Part shown: positions 16,921 through 25,526 of the stretch, one piece after another | Position numbering within the stretch: position 1 is the stretch's first letter | Layout: the number at the start of each line of letters is the position of its first letter | Assembly (NCBI GenBank): GCA_033850885.1 | Contig: JAWWPG010000020.1 | Coordinates: forward strand, 1-64,000 | Source of the DNA: JAWWPG01 sp033850885 | Lineage (GTDB): Bacteria > Actinomycetota > Actinomycetes > Propionibacteriales > Nocardioidaceae | Direction of reading: 5' to 3' | DNA length: 64,000 nt | Position numbers and translations under genes: made by a program | The notes under the pieces: model-generated | Databases searched by the model: none | What the model was told of the DNA's origin: nothing | The model's input: only the letters and a program-made list of their open reading frames with translations

Positions 16921-16938
16921 CCCGACGCCGGGCGCCAG

Positions 16939-19383
16939 CTAGTGGCCGTGCCCGCCACCATGGCCGCCGCCACCGCCACCGCCACCGTGGCCGCGGCCAC
17001 CGCCACCGCCACCGTGGCCGCCGCCACCGCCACCGTGGCCGCCACCACCGCCACCGCCACCGCCGCTGTTACCTCCGCCCCCTCCGCTGGGCGGGGGCGG
17101 AGGCGGAGGCGGAGGGGTATAGCCCTGCGAGATGTAGATCAGGATCGTCTGACCCGTCACGCCCTGGCTCGATGGGCTGGTATACGCGACGCTGCCGACG
17201 GGCGCGTTGGAGGACACGCTGTACGCGATCTGTGGTTTGAAGCCGAGCCTGGACAGCAACGCGGCTGCGGCGGCCGGCTGGTAGCCGAACAGCGACGGAA
17301 TCGCCACGGTCTGGCCCTTCACGACACTGGGGTCTGGTGGCACGAAGTTCCGGTTGGGAAGGAAACGCTCGATCGCCTGCATGGCCTGCAGCCAGATCGG
17401 TCCCGCAGTTCCGCCACCGGAGGCGAAGCTGATGTAGTTGCCATGGATGGTCACTCCGGTCAGCGATCGGGGCAGCAGGGTCGGAGTGACCCCCGCCACG
17501 ACACTCGCGCCGACCATGTTCGGCGTGTACCCGATGAACCACACCGACTGTGACCCGTCGGTGGTGCCTGTCTTGCCCGCGGTGGGCTGCGCGATGTCGA
17601 GCGCTGCGCCGGTACCACTCCCCTTCATGACACCCTGCAGGACGCTGTTGACCGCGTCGGCGTAGGCGGGGCGCAGGATGCGCCGGCAGTGCTGCTGCGG
17701 CTGAGGGATCGGCGTGCCGTCGCGGTCGAGGATCTGGGTCACCGGAGTAGCGGGACAGTAGACGCCCCGCGCCGCGAAAGTGGCATACGCGTCGGCCATG
17801 GCCACCGGGCTCTCGTCCGCAACCCCGAGCGTCAGGGAGACGACCTCGTACTTGTTCGGGTCGAGGTTCATGCCCATCTTGTTCGCCAACGTGAACGGCG
17901 TGCAGAGACCCGTCAGCCGTTCGAGCTGCACGAAGTACGTGTTGACCGACTGCGCGGTTCCCGAGTAGACGTCGAACGTGCCGGCCTCGGTGCCCTCGTT
18001 GTGGAAGGTGTCGATCGCGGAACCGACGGGGTGGCCGGAGCAGGTCGTGTAGTCCCTCTCGTTGACCTTGACCGGGTTCGGGGAGACGAACCTGGTGTTG
18101 AGCGGTATGCCTTGGGAGATGGCGGCCGACAGCACGAACGCCTTGAACGTCGACCCCGGTTGGAAGCCGGCGGCTCCGCCGTACTCGGTGGGGACCGTGA
18201 AGTTCAGCATGGTCTCGCCCTTGGCCTTGTTCGTGCCCATGGGTCGGGACTGGGCGACCGCCTTGACGGCTCCGGTGCCCGGCTGCACCATGGCGAAGGC
18301 TCCGACGGCGGCCTTGTCGGTCGGCAACACGTGGTCGGCGACCGCCTTGTCGGCGGCCAGCTGGTAGCGGGGGTCCAGAGTCGTCTTGATGGTGAGGCCG
18401 CCACCGTAGATTGCGTGGTTGCGAGAGGCGACGGTTGCGCCGAGGGTCGGGTCGTGCTGGAGGTAGCTCAGCAGATATTGGCAGAACCAGGGCGCCTCGG
18501 AGTTCGTGCAGCCGTTGGGGATCTGCGTCACGTGCAGGTTGAGGTCGCTGACATTCGCCTTGTGCTTGTCCCTCTTCGAGATGACGCCGAGCTGCCACAT
18601 CCGGGTGATGACGGTGTCGCGGCGGGCCTTCGCGGCCACAGGGTGATGCACGGGGTCGTAGCCACTGGGGCTCTGGACCAGGCCCGCCAGCATGGCCGCC
18701 TGGGGAAGCGTCAGCTTGGCGGCCGTGGTGTCGAAGTAGTGATGGGCGGCCGACTGGACGCCGTACGCCCCGTCCCCGAAGTACGCGATGTTCAGGTAGT
18801 GCTCGAGGATCTGGTCCTTGGTGTAGTGGTTCTCGACCCAGACTGCGTAGCGCAGCTCCTGGAACTTGCGCGCATAGTCCTGCGCGGTGGCGGCGCGCTG
18901 CTGCTTGACGGTGGTGGCGTTCGACAGCAGTGTCAGCTTGACGAGCTGTTGCGTCAGTGACGAGCCGCCCTGCAGCGTCGAGGAGCTCGCCGAGTTGACC
19001 ACCAGCGCACGGATCGTGCCCTGTACGTCGATCGCCCCGTGCTGGTAGAAGCGCGAGTCCTCGATCGAGATCAGCGCCTCCTTCATGACGTCGGCGATGT
19101 TGTTGAGCGGGACATAGACGCGGTTCTGGTCGTAGAAGGTGGCCAGGGTGCTGCCCTCGTTGTCGAGCACCGTGGTCCGCTCGTCGAGCGGCTTGAAGTC
19201 GAGCTTGAGCGGGAAGCCCTTCATCGCGGTCGAGGCGGCGTCCGCGGCCTTGGTCGCCATCGCCACCCAGGGGAGCGCGAGGCCGGCGATGAGGACGCCG
19301 GACAGCACACTGATGGCGAGAATCACGACGATCTGCTGGAAGAACCCACCCTGGTGTCGGGCCGGTCGGACGAGCCTAGGCAT
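16939..19383 (-). CDS. ponA2: Bifunctional class A penicillin-binding protein (PonA2-like) with PASTA and Gly/His-rich tail
   Basis: Polymerises and cross-links peptidoglycan at the membrane. Of 814 residues: a membrane anchor at about 15-40; GT51 glycosyltransferase with EDSRF (108-112) and GGSSLTQQLVK (139-149); transpeptidase with STFK (S411, K414), SVN (479-481) and KTGTT (604-608); a PASTA domain near 685-745; then a proline run and a Gly/His tail of about 60 residues. The tail DNA is low-complexity and prone to slippage. Placement beside a WhiB gene and a metallophosphoesterase matches the ponA2 locus. Confidence 0.93.
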   Translation of the reverse strand: MPRLVRPARHQGGFFQQIVVILAISVLSGVLIAGLALPWVAMATKAADAASTAMKGFPLKLDFKPLDERTTVLDNEGSTLATFYDQNRVYVPLNNIADVMKEALISIEDSRFYQHGAIDVQGTIRALVVNSASSSTLQGGSSLTQQLVKLTLLSNATTVKQQRAATAQDYARKFQELRYAVWVENHYTKDQILEHYLNIAYFGDGAYGVQSAAHHYFDTTAAKLTLPQAAMLAGLVQSPSGYDPVHHPVAAKARRDTVITRMWQLGVISKRDKHKANVSDLNLHVTQIPNGCTNSEAPWFCQYLLSYLQHDPTLGATVASRNHAIYGGGLTIKTTLDPRYQLAADKAVADHVLPTDKAAVGAFAMVQPGTGAVKAVAQSRPMGTNKAKGETMLNFTVPTEYGGAAGFQPGSTFKAFVLSAAISQGIPLNTRFVSPNPVKVNERDYTTCSGHPVGSAIDTFHNEGTEAGTFDVYSGTAQSVNTYFVQLERLTGLCTPFTLANKMGMNLDPNKYEVVSLTLGVADESPVAMADAYATFAARGVYCPATPVTQILDRDGTPIPQPQQHCRRILRPAYADAVNSVLQGVMKGSGTGAALDIAQPTAGKTGTTDGSQSVWFIGYTPNMVGASVVAGVTPTLLPRSLTGVTIHGNYISFASGGGTAGPIWLQAMQAIERFLPNRNFVPPDPSVVKGQTVAIPSLFGYQPAAAAALLSRLGFKPQIAYSVSSNAPVGSVAYTSPSSQGVTGQTILIYISQGYTPPPPPPPPPSGGGGGNSGGGGGGGGGHGGGGGGHGGGGGGRGHGGGGGGGGHGGGHGH

Positions 19384-19715
19384 GGCTATCAGGGTACGGG
19401 AAGGACGCAGGCAGCACCCAAATGCGGTGCGGCGTACCGCCTCAGCCGGTCCGGGCCGCGCGGCAGTGCGGCCCGAGCAGCGGGTCGAGACTGCGGATTC
19501 AGGTGCCCATAGCGACGACCTCTGCTGGTTTCGTCGTCAATCCGGCGGCGTGATGGCGAAAACACGCGCAAAGAGGGGGTACCATAGCCCATATAGGCCA
19601 CTCAGGTTGGCCAGATTGGGCCTTTCGGACGCCTACGTGCATGCGTAGCGTGTGTCAGGTTCGGGGGGCGTGCTAGGGGGCACGGCTTTTCACCAAGGGG
19701 TAGGGGAAACGCAGC
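19384..19715. other. Divergent intergenic space between the PBP and WhiB genes
   Basis: 332 bp with no convincing gene. It is less GC-rich than its surroundings and presumably holds both promoters. Near 19585-19600 lies CCATAGCCCATATAGG, a possible -10 region. CTACG-N6-CGTAG at 19633-19648 is a small inverted repeat about 70 bp before whiB. I could not define a -35/-10 pair with confidence. Confidence 0.4.
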
Positions 19716-20012
19716 ATGGGGTCTAACGAGCATTGGTCCGATTTGGCATCATGCAAGGGGTTACGGCCGGACGAGCTTTTCGTGCGGGGGGCTGCGCAGA
19801 ACCGGGCCAAGCAGGTCTGTGCCCTCTGCCCGGTTCGAACCGAGTGTCTCGCGGAGGCGCTTGACAACTCGATCGAGTGGGGAGTCTGGGGTGGCATGAC
19901 CGAGCGGGAGCGTCGCGCGCTGTTGCGTAGGCGACCCAACGTGACGTCCTGGAGGCGGCTGCTCGAAGCAGCGCGCGAGGAGCACGGCACGGTCGCAGCC
20001 CTGCTGGGCTAG
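19716..20012 (+). CDS. WhiB-family iron-sulfur regulator (WhiB4-like)
   Basis: A 98-residue WhiB protein. Four cysteines (C13, C35, C38, C44) bind a redox-sensitive [4Fe-4S] cluster, followed by the GVWGG turn (about 56-60) and a basic C-terminal DNA-binding end (RRALLRRRPNVTSW). WhiB proteins usually control transcription by contacting the principal sigma factor. The neighbours (class A PBP upstream and divergent, ArsA-like pair downstream) match the whiB4 locus of mycobacteria, where the protein senses oxidative stress. The start ATG at 19716 is preceded by GTAGGGGAAACG. Confidence 0.92.
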   Translation: MGSNEHWSDLASCKGLRPDELFVRGAAQNRAKQVCALCPVRTECLAEALDNSIEWGVWGGMTERERRALLRRRPNVTSWRRLLEAAREEHGTVAALLG

Positions 20013-20044
20013 CAGCCCGGCCTTTCGGTTTCGGGAGGCCCTTT

Positions 20045-20109
20045 CCGCGAATTGCGGGAAGGTTCACCTTGCGGTGCCTCCTGGAGGGTGTACTTTCCCG
20101 CAATCGCGG
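20045..20109. repeat. Long inverted repeat between whiB and the ArsA-like pair
   Basis: CCGCGAATTGCGGGAA (20045-20060) pairs with TTCCCGCAATCGCGG (20095-20109) with a single bulged A; GGTTCACC and GGGTGTAC extend it loosely inward. It lies between convergent genes (whiB and the second ArsA-like gene), so it could act as a two-way terminator. A shorter GGCCTTTCGG/GGAGGCC structure precedes it at about 20018-20040. Confidence 0.65.
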
Positions 20110-20122
20110 GTGGGCAGCCGGT

Positions 20123-21334
20123 TCACGACGTCATGGACGCGGCGACGTTTCGCAGCGCCTCAACATCGTGTACGTCGGTGGCCAGTGCGGGCACGGTGGC
20201 GGTGGCCACCTGCGGGTGCGCCGCAGCGAACCGTCGCCGTAGCGTTCGTTCGCGCCCGACACGCCCGAGCCGATCGGCGTGCAGCTGGAGCAGGCCAGCC
20301 GTCAGGGGGTCGCTGTCGGCGAGCCGCTCGGCGCCGGCGAGCGCGATCTGCGTTGAGATTCCGTTCGGGGGTGCGACGGTGAGCCGGTTGAGGACCAGAC
20401 CGGCGAGCGGCATCGACTCGGAAGCCAGCCGTTCGACGAAGAACGCAGCCTCGCGGAGCGCATCCGCGTCGGGCGACGCTACGACCAGGAAGGCAGTCTG
20501 ATGGGCCTTGAGAACCTGGTAGGTCTCCTCGGCCCGTGCGCGGAAACCGCCGAACAGCGTGTCGAAGGCCGCCACGAACGTCTGCACATCGCGCAGCATC
20601 TGGCCGCCGATGACCTTCGAGATCGCCCCCGTCACCATCGACATACCGGCCGTGAGCAGGCGCGCAGGTCCCTTGGCCGGCGCGAGCAGGATCTTGATGA
20701 CCCGCCCGTCGAGGAACGACGACAGTCGCTCCGGGGCGTCGAGGAAGTCCAGAGCCGACCGCGCCGGCGGGGTGTCCACCACGATCAGGTCCCACCGTCC
20801 ACGGTCCACCGCCTCGGCTTGCAGCTGGCTGAGCTTCTCCATCGCCATGTACTCCTGCGTGCCCGCGAAGGAGCTCGACAATGCCTGATAGAACGGGTTG
20901 CCCAGGATCTGGGCAGCCTTCTCGGGTGTCGCGTGCGCCTCGACGACCTCGTCGAACGTCCGTTTCATGTCGAGCATCATCGCGTCGAGGCTTCCACCAT
21001 GGGACTCGTCGACGCCGGTCACCGGGCGAGGCACGTTGTCGAGCTCGATCAGTCCCATCGACTGGGCGAGCCGCCTGGCCGGGTCGATCGTCAAGACGAC
21101 GACCTTCCGCCCGGACTCGGCGGCGCGCAGGGCCAGCGCCGCCGAGGTCGTCGTCTTGCCGACACCTCCTGAGCCACAGCACACGATGATGTGCACCGAC
21201 CGGTCCGCGAGGAGACGCCCGACGTCGAGCGCCGGGACGTCCGAAAGCCGCCCGGACATCGGCCCGACCCGGGGTTGACCACCTCGACCCGGCTGGGCGG
21301 TCTCCCGCCGCCTGCTTCCCGCCCGACGAGCCAT
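20123..21334 (-). CDS. ArsA-like ATPase, second subunit (Rv3680-like)
   Basis: A 403-residue P-loop ATPase of the ArsA/GET3 superfamily: deviant Walker A CGSGGVGKTTTSA (about residues 54-66), switch I DPARRLAQ, and switch II VVDTPPARSALDFLD. I chose the ATG at 21334, one base after the upstream stop, rather than a longer frame. With the preceding gene it forms a conserved actinobacterial pair (Rv3679/Rv3680). No ArsB, ArsC or arsenite-binding cysteine motif is present, so arsenite export is unlikely. Downstream of a WhiB gene, a redox or envelope role is inferred. Confidence 0.88.
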   Translation of the reverse strand: MARRAGSRRRETAQPGRGGQPRVGPMSGRLSDVPALDVGRLLADRSVHIIVCCGSGGVGKTTTSAALALRAAESGRKVVVLTIDPARRLAQSMGLIELDNVPRPVTGVDESHGGSLDAMMLDMKRTFDEVVEAHATPEKAAQILGNPFYQALSSSFAGTQEYMAMEKLSQLQAEAVDRGRWDLIVVDTPPARSALDFLDAPERLSSFLDGRVIKILLAPAKGPARLLTAGMSMVTGAISKVIGGQMLRDVQTFVAAFDTLFGGFRARAEETYQVLKAHQTAFLVVASPDADALREAAFFVERLASESMPLAGLVLNRLTVAPPNGISTQIALAGAERLADSDPLTAGLLQLHADRLGRVGRERTLRRRFAAAHPQVATATVPALATDVHDVEALRNVAASMTS

Positions 21335-21335
21335 G

Positions 21336-22343
21336 TCAGGCCTGCCCGCCTTCGCGGAGGAGGTCGGCGAAGTCGTACAAGGCACCGAGGTCGACACCGT
21401 CGGTCAGGAATGGCAGCGTGACGAGCTGCGCGCCGGCCCGGTCGAGCCGAGCCCGCTCGGACTTCTCCAGCGCGACCCGGTCGGCGTGCGCGGTGGCTTC
21501 TAGGACCAGGCCGGCCAGCAGCCGGTCGTCGGCGGCGATACCCGCCTTTGCCAGCGACGCCGAGACCCGGTCCACGTCCACACGGCCGGCCGCCGCGTCG
21601 GCGAGGTCCGCAGCCGCGAGCAGCGGATCTCGCTGCATGTTCACGATCACGGTGCCGACCGTAAGGCCGAGGCTCGTGATCTGGTCGATGCCGTCGAGGG
21701 CCTCCTGCACCGGCATCTCCTCGAGAGTCGTGACGAAGTGCACCCTGCTCTGGTCGGACTTGAGCCAGGCCATGATCGACGATGCCTGGTTTCGCACCGG
21801 ACCGACCTTCGCGATTCCGACAACCTCCGTGTTGACGTTGAGGAACCTGGCGATCCGTCCCGTGGGTGGAGCGTCCAGCACGACTGCGTCGTACGCCGAC
21901 CTGCCGCTCGCCGACCTGCCGCCCGGCTTGCGGCGCGTCGCCTCGTAGACCTTGCCGATCAACAGCACGTCACGAACCCCCGGCGCGATGGTGGTGGCGA
22001 AGTCGATGACGCCGAACCTGTCCAGCGCCTTGCCCGCCCTGCCCAGGTGGTAGAACATGTCGAGGTATTCGAGGAGGGCCGCCTCCGCGTCGATCGCCAA
22101 GGCCCAGATCTCGCCGCCGTCCGGCCCAATGGCGATGCGCCTTTCGCCGTACGGCAGCGGCGCGACGTCGAAGACAGAGGCGATGCCCTGGCGCCCTTCG
22201 ACCTCGCAGAGCAGCACCCGACGCCCACCGGCCGCCAGGGCCAACGCCAGCGCCGCGGCCACGGTGGTCTTGCCGGTGCCGCCCTTGCCGGTGACCACGT
22301 GCAGACGGCCCTCGAGGAGGGCCGCGCTCATCGCGCGCGTCAC
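21336..22343 (-). CDS. ArsA-like ATPase, first subunit (Rv3679-like)
   Basis: A 335-residue P-loop ATPase: Walker A GKGGTGKTTVAAALALALA from residue 19, CEVEGRQGIASVFDV as switch region, and DAPPTGRIARFLNV (DAPPTGR replaces DTAPTGH of ArsA). These stretches closely follow Rv3679 as I remember it. The start is GTG at 22343; ATG at 22331 is an alternative. The next gene starts one base after its stop, so the two are co-translated and probably work as a heteromer. Client unknown. Confidence 0.88.
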   Translation of the reverse strand: MTRAMSAALLEGRLHVVTGKGGTGKTTVAAALALALAAGGRRVLLCEVEGRQGIASVFDVAPLPYGERRIAIGPDGGEIWALAIDAEAALLEYLDMFYHLGRAGKALDRFGVIDFATTIAPGVRDVLLIGKVYEATRRKPGGRSASGRSAYDAVVLDAPPTGRIARFLNVNTEVVGIAKVGPVRNQASSIMAWLKSDQSRVHFVTTLEEMPVQEALDGIDQITSLGLTVGTVIVNMQRDPLLAAADLADAAAGRVDVDRVSASLAKAGIAADDRLLAGLVLEATAHADRVALEKSERARLDRAGAQLVTLPFLTDGVDLGALYDFADLLREGGQA

Positions 22344-22511
22344 CGGGTCTTCACGACCTCAAATCTACGCATGCGTGATCCGTGGCCGTCGGCGGATGCA
22401 GTAGGTTGCAACCGACAAGGCAGGCAGCGATCGGCGCGATGGTGGGTATGGCGTCCGGGCCCCGAGGCCGGCGGACCGTGGTGAGAGCTGCGGCGGAAGG
22501 GATGAGGACTC

Positions 22512-23321
22512 GTGGACAAGGTGGTCGGGAGCCCGGCGGAGGCGGTGGCCGACATCGCGAGCGGGTCGTCGATCGCGGTGGGCGGCTTCGGGCTCTGTGG
22601 GATCCCGAGCGTGCTGATCCGGGCGCTTCTCGACTCAGAGGTCGACGACCTGGAGGCCGTGTCCAACAACTGCGGCGTCGACGACTGGGGACTCGGCCTG
22701 CTGCTCCGCGCCAAGCGGATCCGGCGGATGGTGTCGTCGTACGTCGGAGAGAACAAGGAGTTCGAGCGCCAATATCTGCACGGCGAGCTCGAGGTGGAGC
22801 TCACGCCGCAAGGTACGCTCGCCGAACGGCTGCGGGCGGGTGGCGCGGGCATCCCGGCGTTCTACACGGCCACCGGTGTCGGCACCCAGGTGGCCCTCGG
22901 GGGGCTGCCCTGGCGTTACGACGACAGCGGGAACGTCGTGGTGGCGAGTCCGCCTAAGGACACCCGCGACTTCGAGACCGCGGAGGGGATGCGCTCATAC
23001 GTCCTCGAACGCGCCATCATCACGGACTTCGCGCTGATCCGGGCCTGGCGCGGCGATCGCCACGGCAACCTCGTCTTCCGCGACTCGGCCAGGAACTTCA
23101 ACCCGCTGTGTGCGATGGCCGGGCGGGTCACCATCGCGGAGGTCGAGCACCTGGTGGAGCCCGGCGAGCTGCCAGCCAACGATGTCCACCTGCCCGGCGT
23201 GTTCGTGCAGCGCGTTGTCGCGCTGACCCCCGAGCAGGCCGCCGAGAAGCGGATCGAGAAGCGGACGGTGCGCCCACGCGAACAGCATGACCAGCGTGAC
23301 CAGCAGGAAGGACGGGACTGA
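22512..23321 (+). CDS. CoA-transferase subunit A (3-oxoacid CoA-transferase type)
   Basis: Alpha subunit of a family I CoA-transferase, 269 residues. The glycine-rich GSSIAVGGFGLCGIP (about residues 18-32) and the ATGVGTQV region are typical, as is the NLVFRDSARNFNP motif. It moves CoA between carboxylates such as succinate and acetoacetate; substrate cannot be fixed from sequence. The tail after residue 245 is rich in Arg, Glu and Gln and looks like an extension. GTG at 22512 is used. It overlaps subunit B by ATGA. Confidence 0.88.
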   Translation: MDKVVGSPAEAVADIASGSSIAVGGFGLCGIPSVLIRALLDSEVDDLEAVSNNCGVDDWGLGLLLRAKRIRRMVSSYVGENKEFERQYLHGELEVELTPQGTLAERLRAGGAGIPAFYTATGVGTQVALGGLPWRYDDSGNVVVASPPKDTRDFETAEGMRSYVLERAIITDFALIRAWRGDRHGNLVFRDSARNFNPLCAMAGRVTIAEVEHLVEPGELPANDVHLPGVFVQRVVALTPEQAAEKRIEKRTVRPREQHDQRDQQEGRD

Positions 23322-23956
23322 TGTCCTGGACCCGCGAGCAGATGGCTGCCCGAGCCGCCTCGGAGCTCGAGGACGGCGCCTACGTCAACCTAGGCATCGG
23401 ACTTCCGACCCTCGTACCGAACTATGTGCCAGACGACGTGGAGATCGTGCTCCAGTCCGAGAACGGCATTCTCGGCGTCGGGGCGTACCCCTACGAGGGC
23501 GAAGAGGATCCCGACCTGATCAACGCCGGCAAGGAGACGGTCACGCTGCGACCCGGGGCCGCGTTCTTCGACTCGGCAACGTCCTTCGGCATGATCCGGG
23601 GCGGCAAGATCGACGCGGCCATTCTCGGCGCGATGCAGGTGTCGGCGTCGGGTGACATCGCCAACTGGATGATCCCCGGCAAGATGGTCAAGGGGATGGG
23701 CGGGGCGATGGACCTCGTGCACGGGGCCAAGCGGGTCATCGTCTTGATGGAGCACGTGGCCCGCGACGGGTCGTACAAGATCGTCAACCAATGCTCGCTG
23801 CCGTACACCGGGCTCGGCGTGGTGCAGCGCATCATCACGGACCTGGCGGTCATCGACGTCGAGGGCGGTGGCCTGGTACTGCGGGAGCTGGCGCCGGAGG
23901 TGAGCGAGGACGAGGTCCGCGAGAAGACGGAGCCCGAGCTCACGTCAGCGCTCTAG
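23321..23956 (+). CDS. CoA-transferase subunit B
   Basis: Beta subunit, 211 residues, carrying the catalytic glutamate in SENGILG (about residue 47), which forms the covalent CoA thioester. GIGLPTLVPNY and GAMQVSASGDIANWMIPGKM are family signatures. Start overlaps the alpha-subunit stop, so a 1:1 complex is expected. Ketone-body or branched-chain acid catabolism is likely but not proven. An inverted repeat follows before the convergent hydrolase. Confidence 0.9.
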   Translation: MSWTREQMAARAASELEDGAYVNLGIGLPTLVPNYVPDDVEIVLQSENGILGVGAYPYEGEEDPDLINAGKETVTLRPGAAFFDSATSFGMIRGGKIDAAILGAMQVSASGDIANWMIPGKMVKGMGGAMDLVHGAKRVIVLMEHVARDGSYKIVNQCSLPYTGLGVVQRIITDLAVIDVEGGGLVLRELAPEVSEDEVREKTEPELTSAL

Positions 23957-23988
23957 CCCTCCCGGCTGGCCTTTCCTCATCCGAGTTT

Positions 23989-24046
23989 GGTAAGGAACGC
24001 CGCGGCTGGGTTCACCGGCGCGAAACCGGCCACTGCGTTCCTTACC
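23989..24046. repeat. Inverted repeat between convergent genes
   Basis: Perfect 12-bp arms GGTAAGGAACGC (23989-24000) and GCGTTCCTTACC (24035-24046) enclose a 34-base imperfectly self-complementary interior with GGCTGGGTTCACCGGCGCG. Architecture and part of the interior resemble the repeat at 32975-33029. It may serve as a two-way terminator for the CoA-transferase operon and the hydrolase. Confidence 0.7.
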
Positions 24047-24080
24047 AGTGTTGTGTTCGCCGGACCACAGCCCTTGTCCG

Positions 24081-24869
24081 TCAGCTGCTGGCAGCCAAGG
24101 CGCGAAGGACGGTGGACCAGGCGTCGGACTGCGGGTCGACGAGCGCGAAGTGGTCCACGCCCGGCAGCTCGACGTACTGGAAGGCGGCATCACCCGGCGC
24201 CGGTGAGATCCCTTCGGCGATGCGGCGGTTCATCTCGACGGGGACCTGAAGGTCGGAGTCGCCCTGGATGAGCGTCACCTGCACGGATCCGGGCAGCCGC
24301 CGCGCGGCGTCCGCCTCGGCGTAGCGGGACGGGACCTCGTCGGGCTCCCCGCCGAGCAGATCCTGCGCGGCGCCATCCCCCATGCCGGTCCACGCCGCGT
24401 ATTCGACGTCGGTCACGGGTGCCAGCGCGACGATGCGGGTCACGAGCTCCGGTCCGGCGCGCAGCCCGGACCACAGCGCGAGGTGGCCACCTGCTGAGTG
24501 ACCGGTCAGGACGAACGGGGCCGAGACGTCGATCCGGCCAGGCGCCGCCGCTTCGATGAGACCTCGTACGTCGACGAGCGACGCCACGACGTCGACGCTC
24601 ATCGACGGCCAGCTGCCGCTGCCCCGACGGTACTCGGGGGTGGCGACCGCATAGCCCGCGTCCACCAGCCCCCAGGCCAGCGGCCGCGCGGGGACACGGT
24701 CCCACTCCTGCCGCCAGAAGCCGCCGTGCAGGAACACGACCAGCGGGACCGGGACGCCTTGCGCGTCGGACGGCAGGAAGACGTCGATGACGGCGTCGGG
24801 GTGGTCGCCGTACCGCAGCACCAGGTCAGGTCCGGCCTCGGCCGGACCGAGCCCCTGCTCGGGATCCAT
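24081..24869 (-). CDS. Alpha/beta hydrolase (BD-FAE / kynurenine formamidase-like)
   Basis: A 262-residue serine hydrolase. HGGFW (oxyanion hole) is near residue 44 and the nucleophile lies in GHSAGGH; QGDSDLQVP supplies the acid and GVDHFALV the histidine. I chose the ATG at 24869 (MDPEQGLGP) because the longer frame runs through the promoter of the divergent DUF4177 gene. Similar proteins include arylformamidases, but general carboxylesterase activity fits equally well. It stands as a single gene. Confidence 0.8.
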   Translation of the reverse strand: MDPEQGLGPAEAGPDLVLRYGDHPDAVIDVFLPSDAQGVPVPLVVFLHGGFWRQEWDRVPARPLAWGLVDAGYAVATPEYRRGSGSWPSMSVDVVASLVDVRGLIEAAAPGRIDVSAPFVLTGHSAGGHLALWSGLRAGPELVTRIVALAPVTDVEYAAWTGMGDGAAQDLLGGEPDEVPSRYAEADAARRLPGSVQVTLIQGDSDLQVPVEMNRRIAEGISPAPGDAAFQYVELPGVDHFALVDPQSDAWSTVLRALAASS

Positions 24870-24906
24870 ACGGACGACGCTACCGGTTGTCGATAGAGTC
24901 GCGGCT

Positions 24907-25062
24907 ATGACGAAGTGGGAGTACATGACGGTGCCCTTGCTGGTGCACGCCACCAAGCAGATCCTCGACAACATGGGGGAGGACGGCTGGGAGCTGGTGC
25001 AGGTGATGCCCGGCCTCACCCCGGAGAACCTGGTCGCGTACTTCAAGCGCGAGAAGTCCTGA
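24907..25062 (+). CDS. Small DUF4177-family protein
   Basis: A 51-residue protein (MTKWEYMTVPLLVHATKQIL...) with the WEYMTVPL and EDGWELVQV motifs of DUF4177. GATAGAGT about eight bases upstream suggests a leaderless or near-leaderless transcript. It is followed by the RidA gene after one base, matching the small-gene/RidA arrangement next to Rv3678c. Function unknown. Confidence 0.8.
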   Translation: MTKWEYMTVPLLVHATKQILDNMGEDGWELVQVMPGLTPENLVAYFKREKS

Positions 25063-25063
25063 C

Positions 25064-25525
25064 GTGGCGACCCCCGAGGAGCGCGTCGAGGAGCTCGGGC
25101 TGAGCATCCCCGAGGTGCCGAAGCCCGTCGCCGCCTATGTCCCCGCGGTCCGGAGCGGCAACTACGTGTACACGAGCGGGCAGCTTCCGATGCGTGAGGG
25201 GAAGCTCGTCGCGACCGGCAAAGTCGGCGGCGAGGTCAGCGCCGAGCAGGGCGCCGAGCTCGCCCAACGGTGCGGCCTCAACGCGATCGCGGCGGTGAAG
25301 AGCGTCATCGGCGACCTGTCGGACGTCGTCCGGGTCGTCAAGGTGGTCGCGTTCGTCGCCAGCACCCCAGACTTCACCGGGCAACCGGGCGTCGCCAACG
25401 GCGCCAGCGAGCTGATCGGGAAGGTCTTCGGCGATGCGGGTCAGCACGCCCGGTCCGCGGTCGGCGTCCCGGTTCTTCCGCTCGACGCCCCGGTCGAGGT
25501 CGAGATGGTGGTCGAGGTCCGCTGA
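25064..25525 (+). CDS. RidA family (YjgF/L-PSP) protein
   Basis: A 153-residue member of the RidA superfamily, trimeric enamine/imine deaminases or relatives. Seen: SGNYVYTSGQLPM near the start and the long FVASTPDF...GASELIGKVFG segment. The catalytic Arg of true RidA (in C-terminal RxxVxVxxLP) is present as ARSAVGVPVLPLDAPVEVE. GTG at 25064 follows the DUF4177 stop by one base. Metabolite damage repair is the likely role. Confidence 0.88.
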   Translation: MATPEERVEELGLSIPEVPKPVAAYVPAVRSGNYVYTSGQLPMREGKLVATGKVGGEVSAEQGAELAQRCGLNAIAAVKSVIGDLSDVVRVVKVVAFVASTPDFTGQPGVANGASELIGKVFGDAGQHARSAVGVPVLPLDAPVEVEMVVEVR

Positions 25526-25526
25526 G

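Noticed and set aside
20123..22343. Arsenite efflux pump ATPase
   Set aside because: No arsenic-binding cysteine motif, ArsB, ArsC or ArsD; synteny with Rv3679/Rv3680 points to another client.
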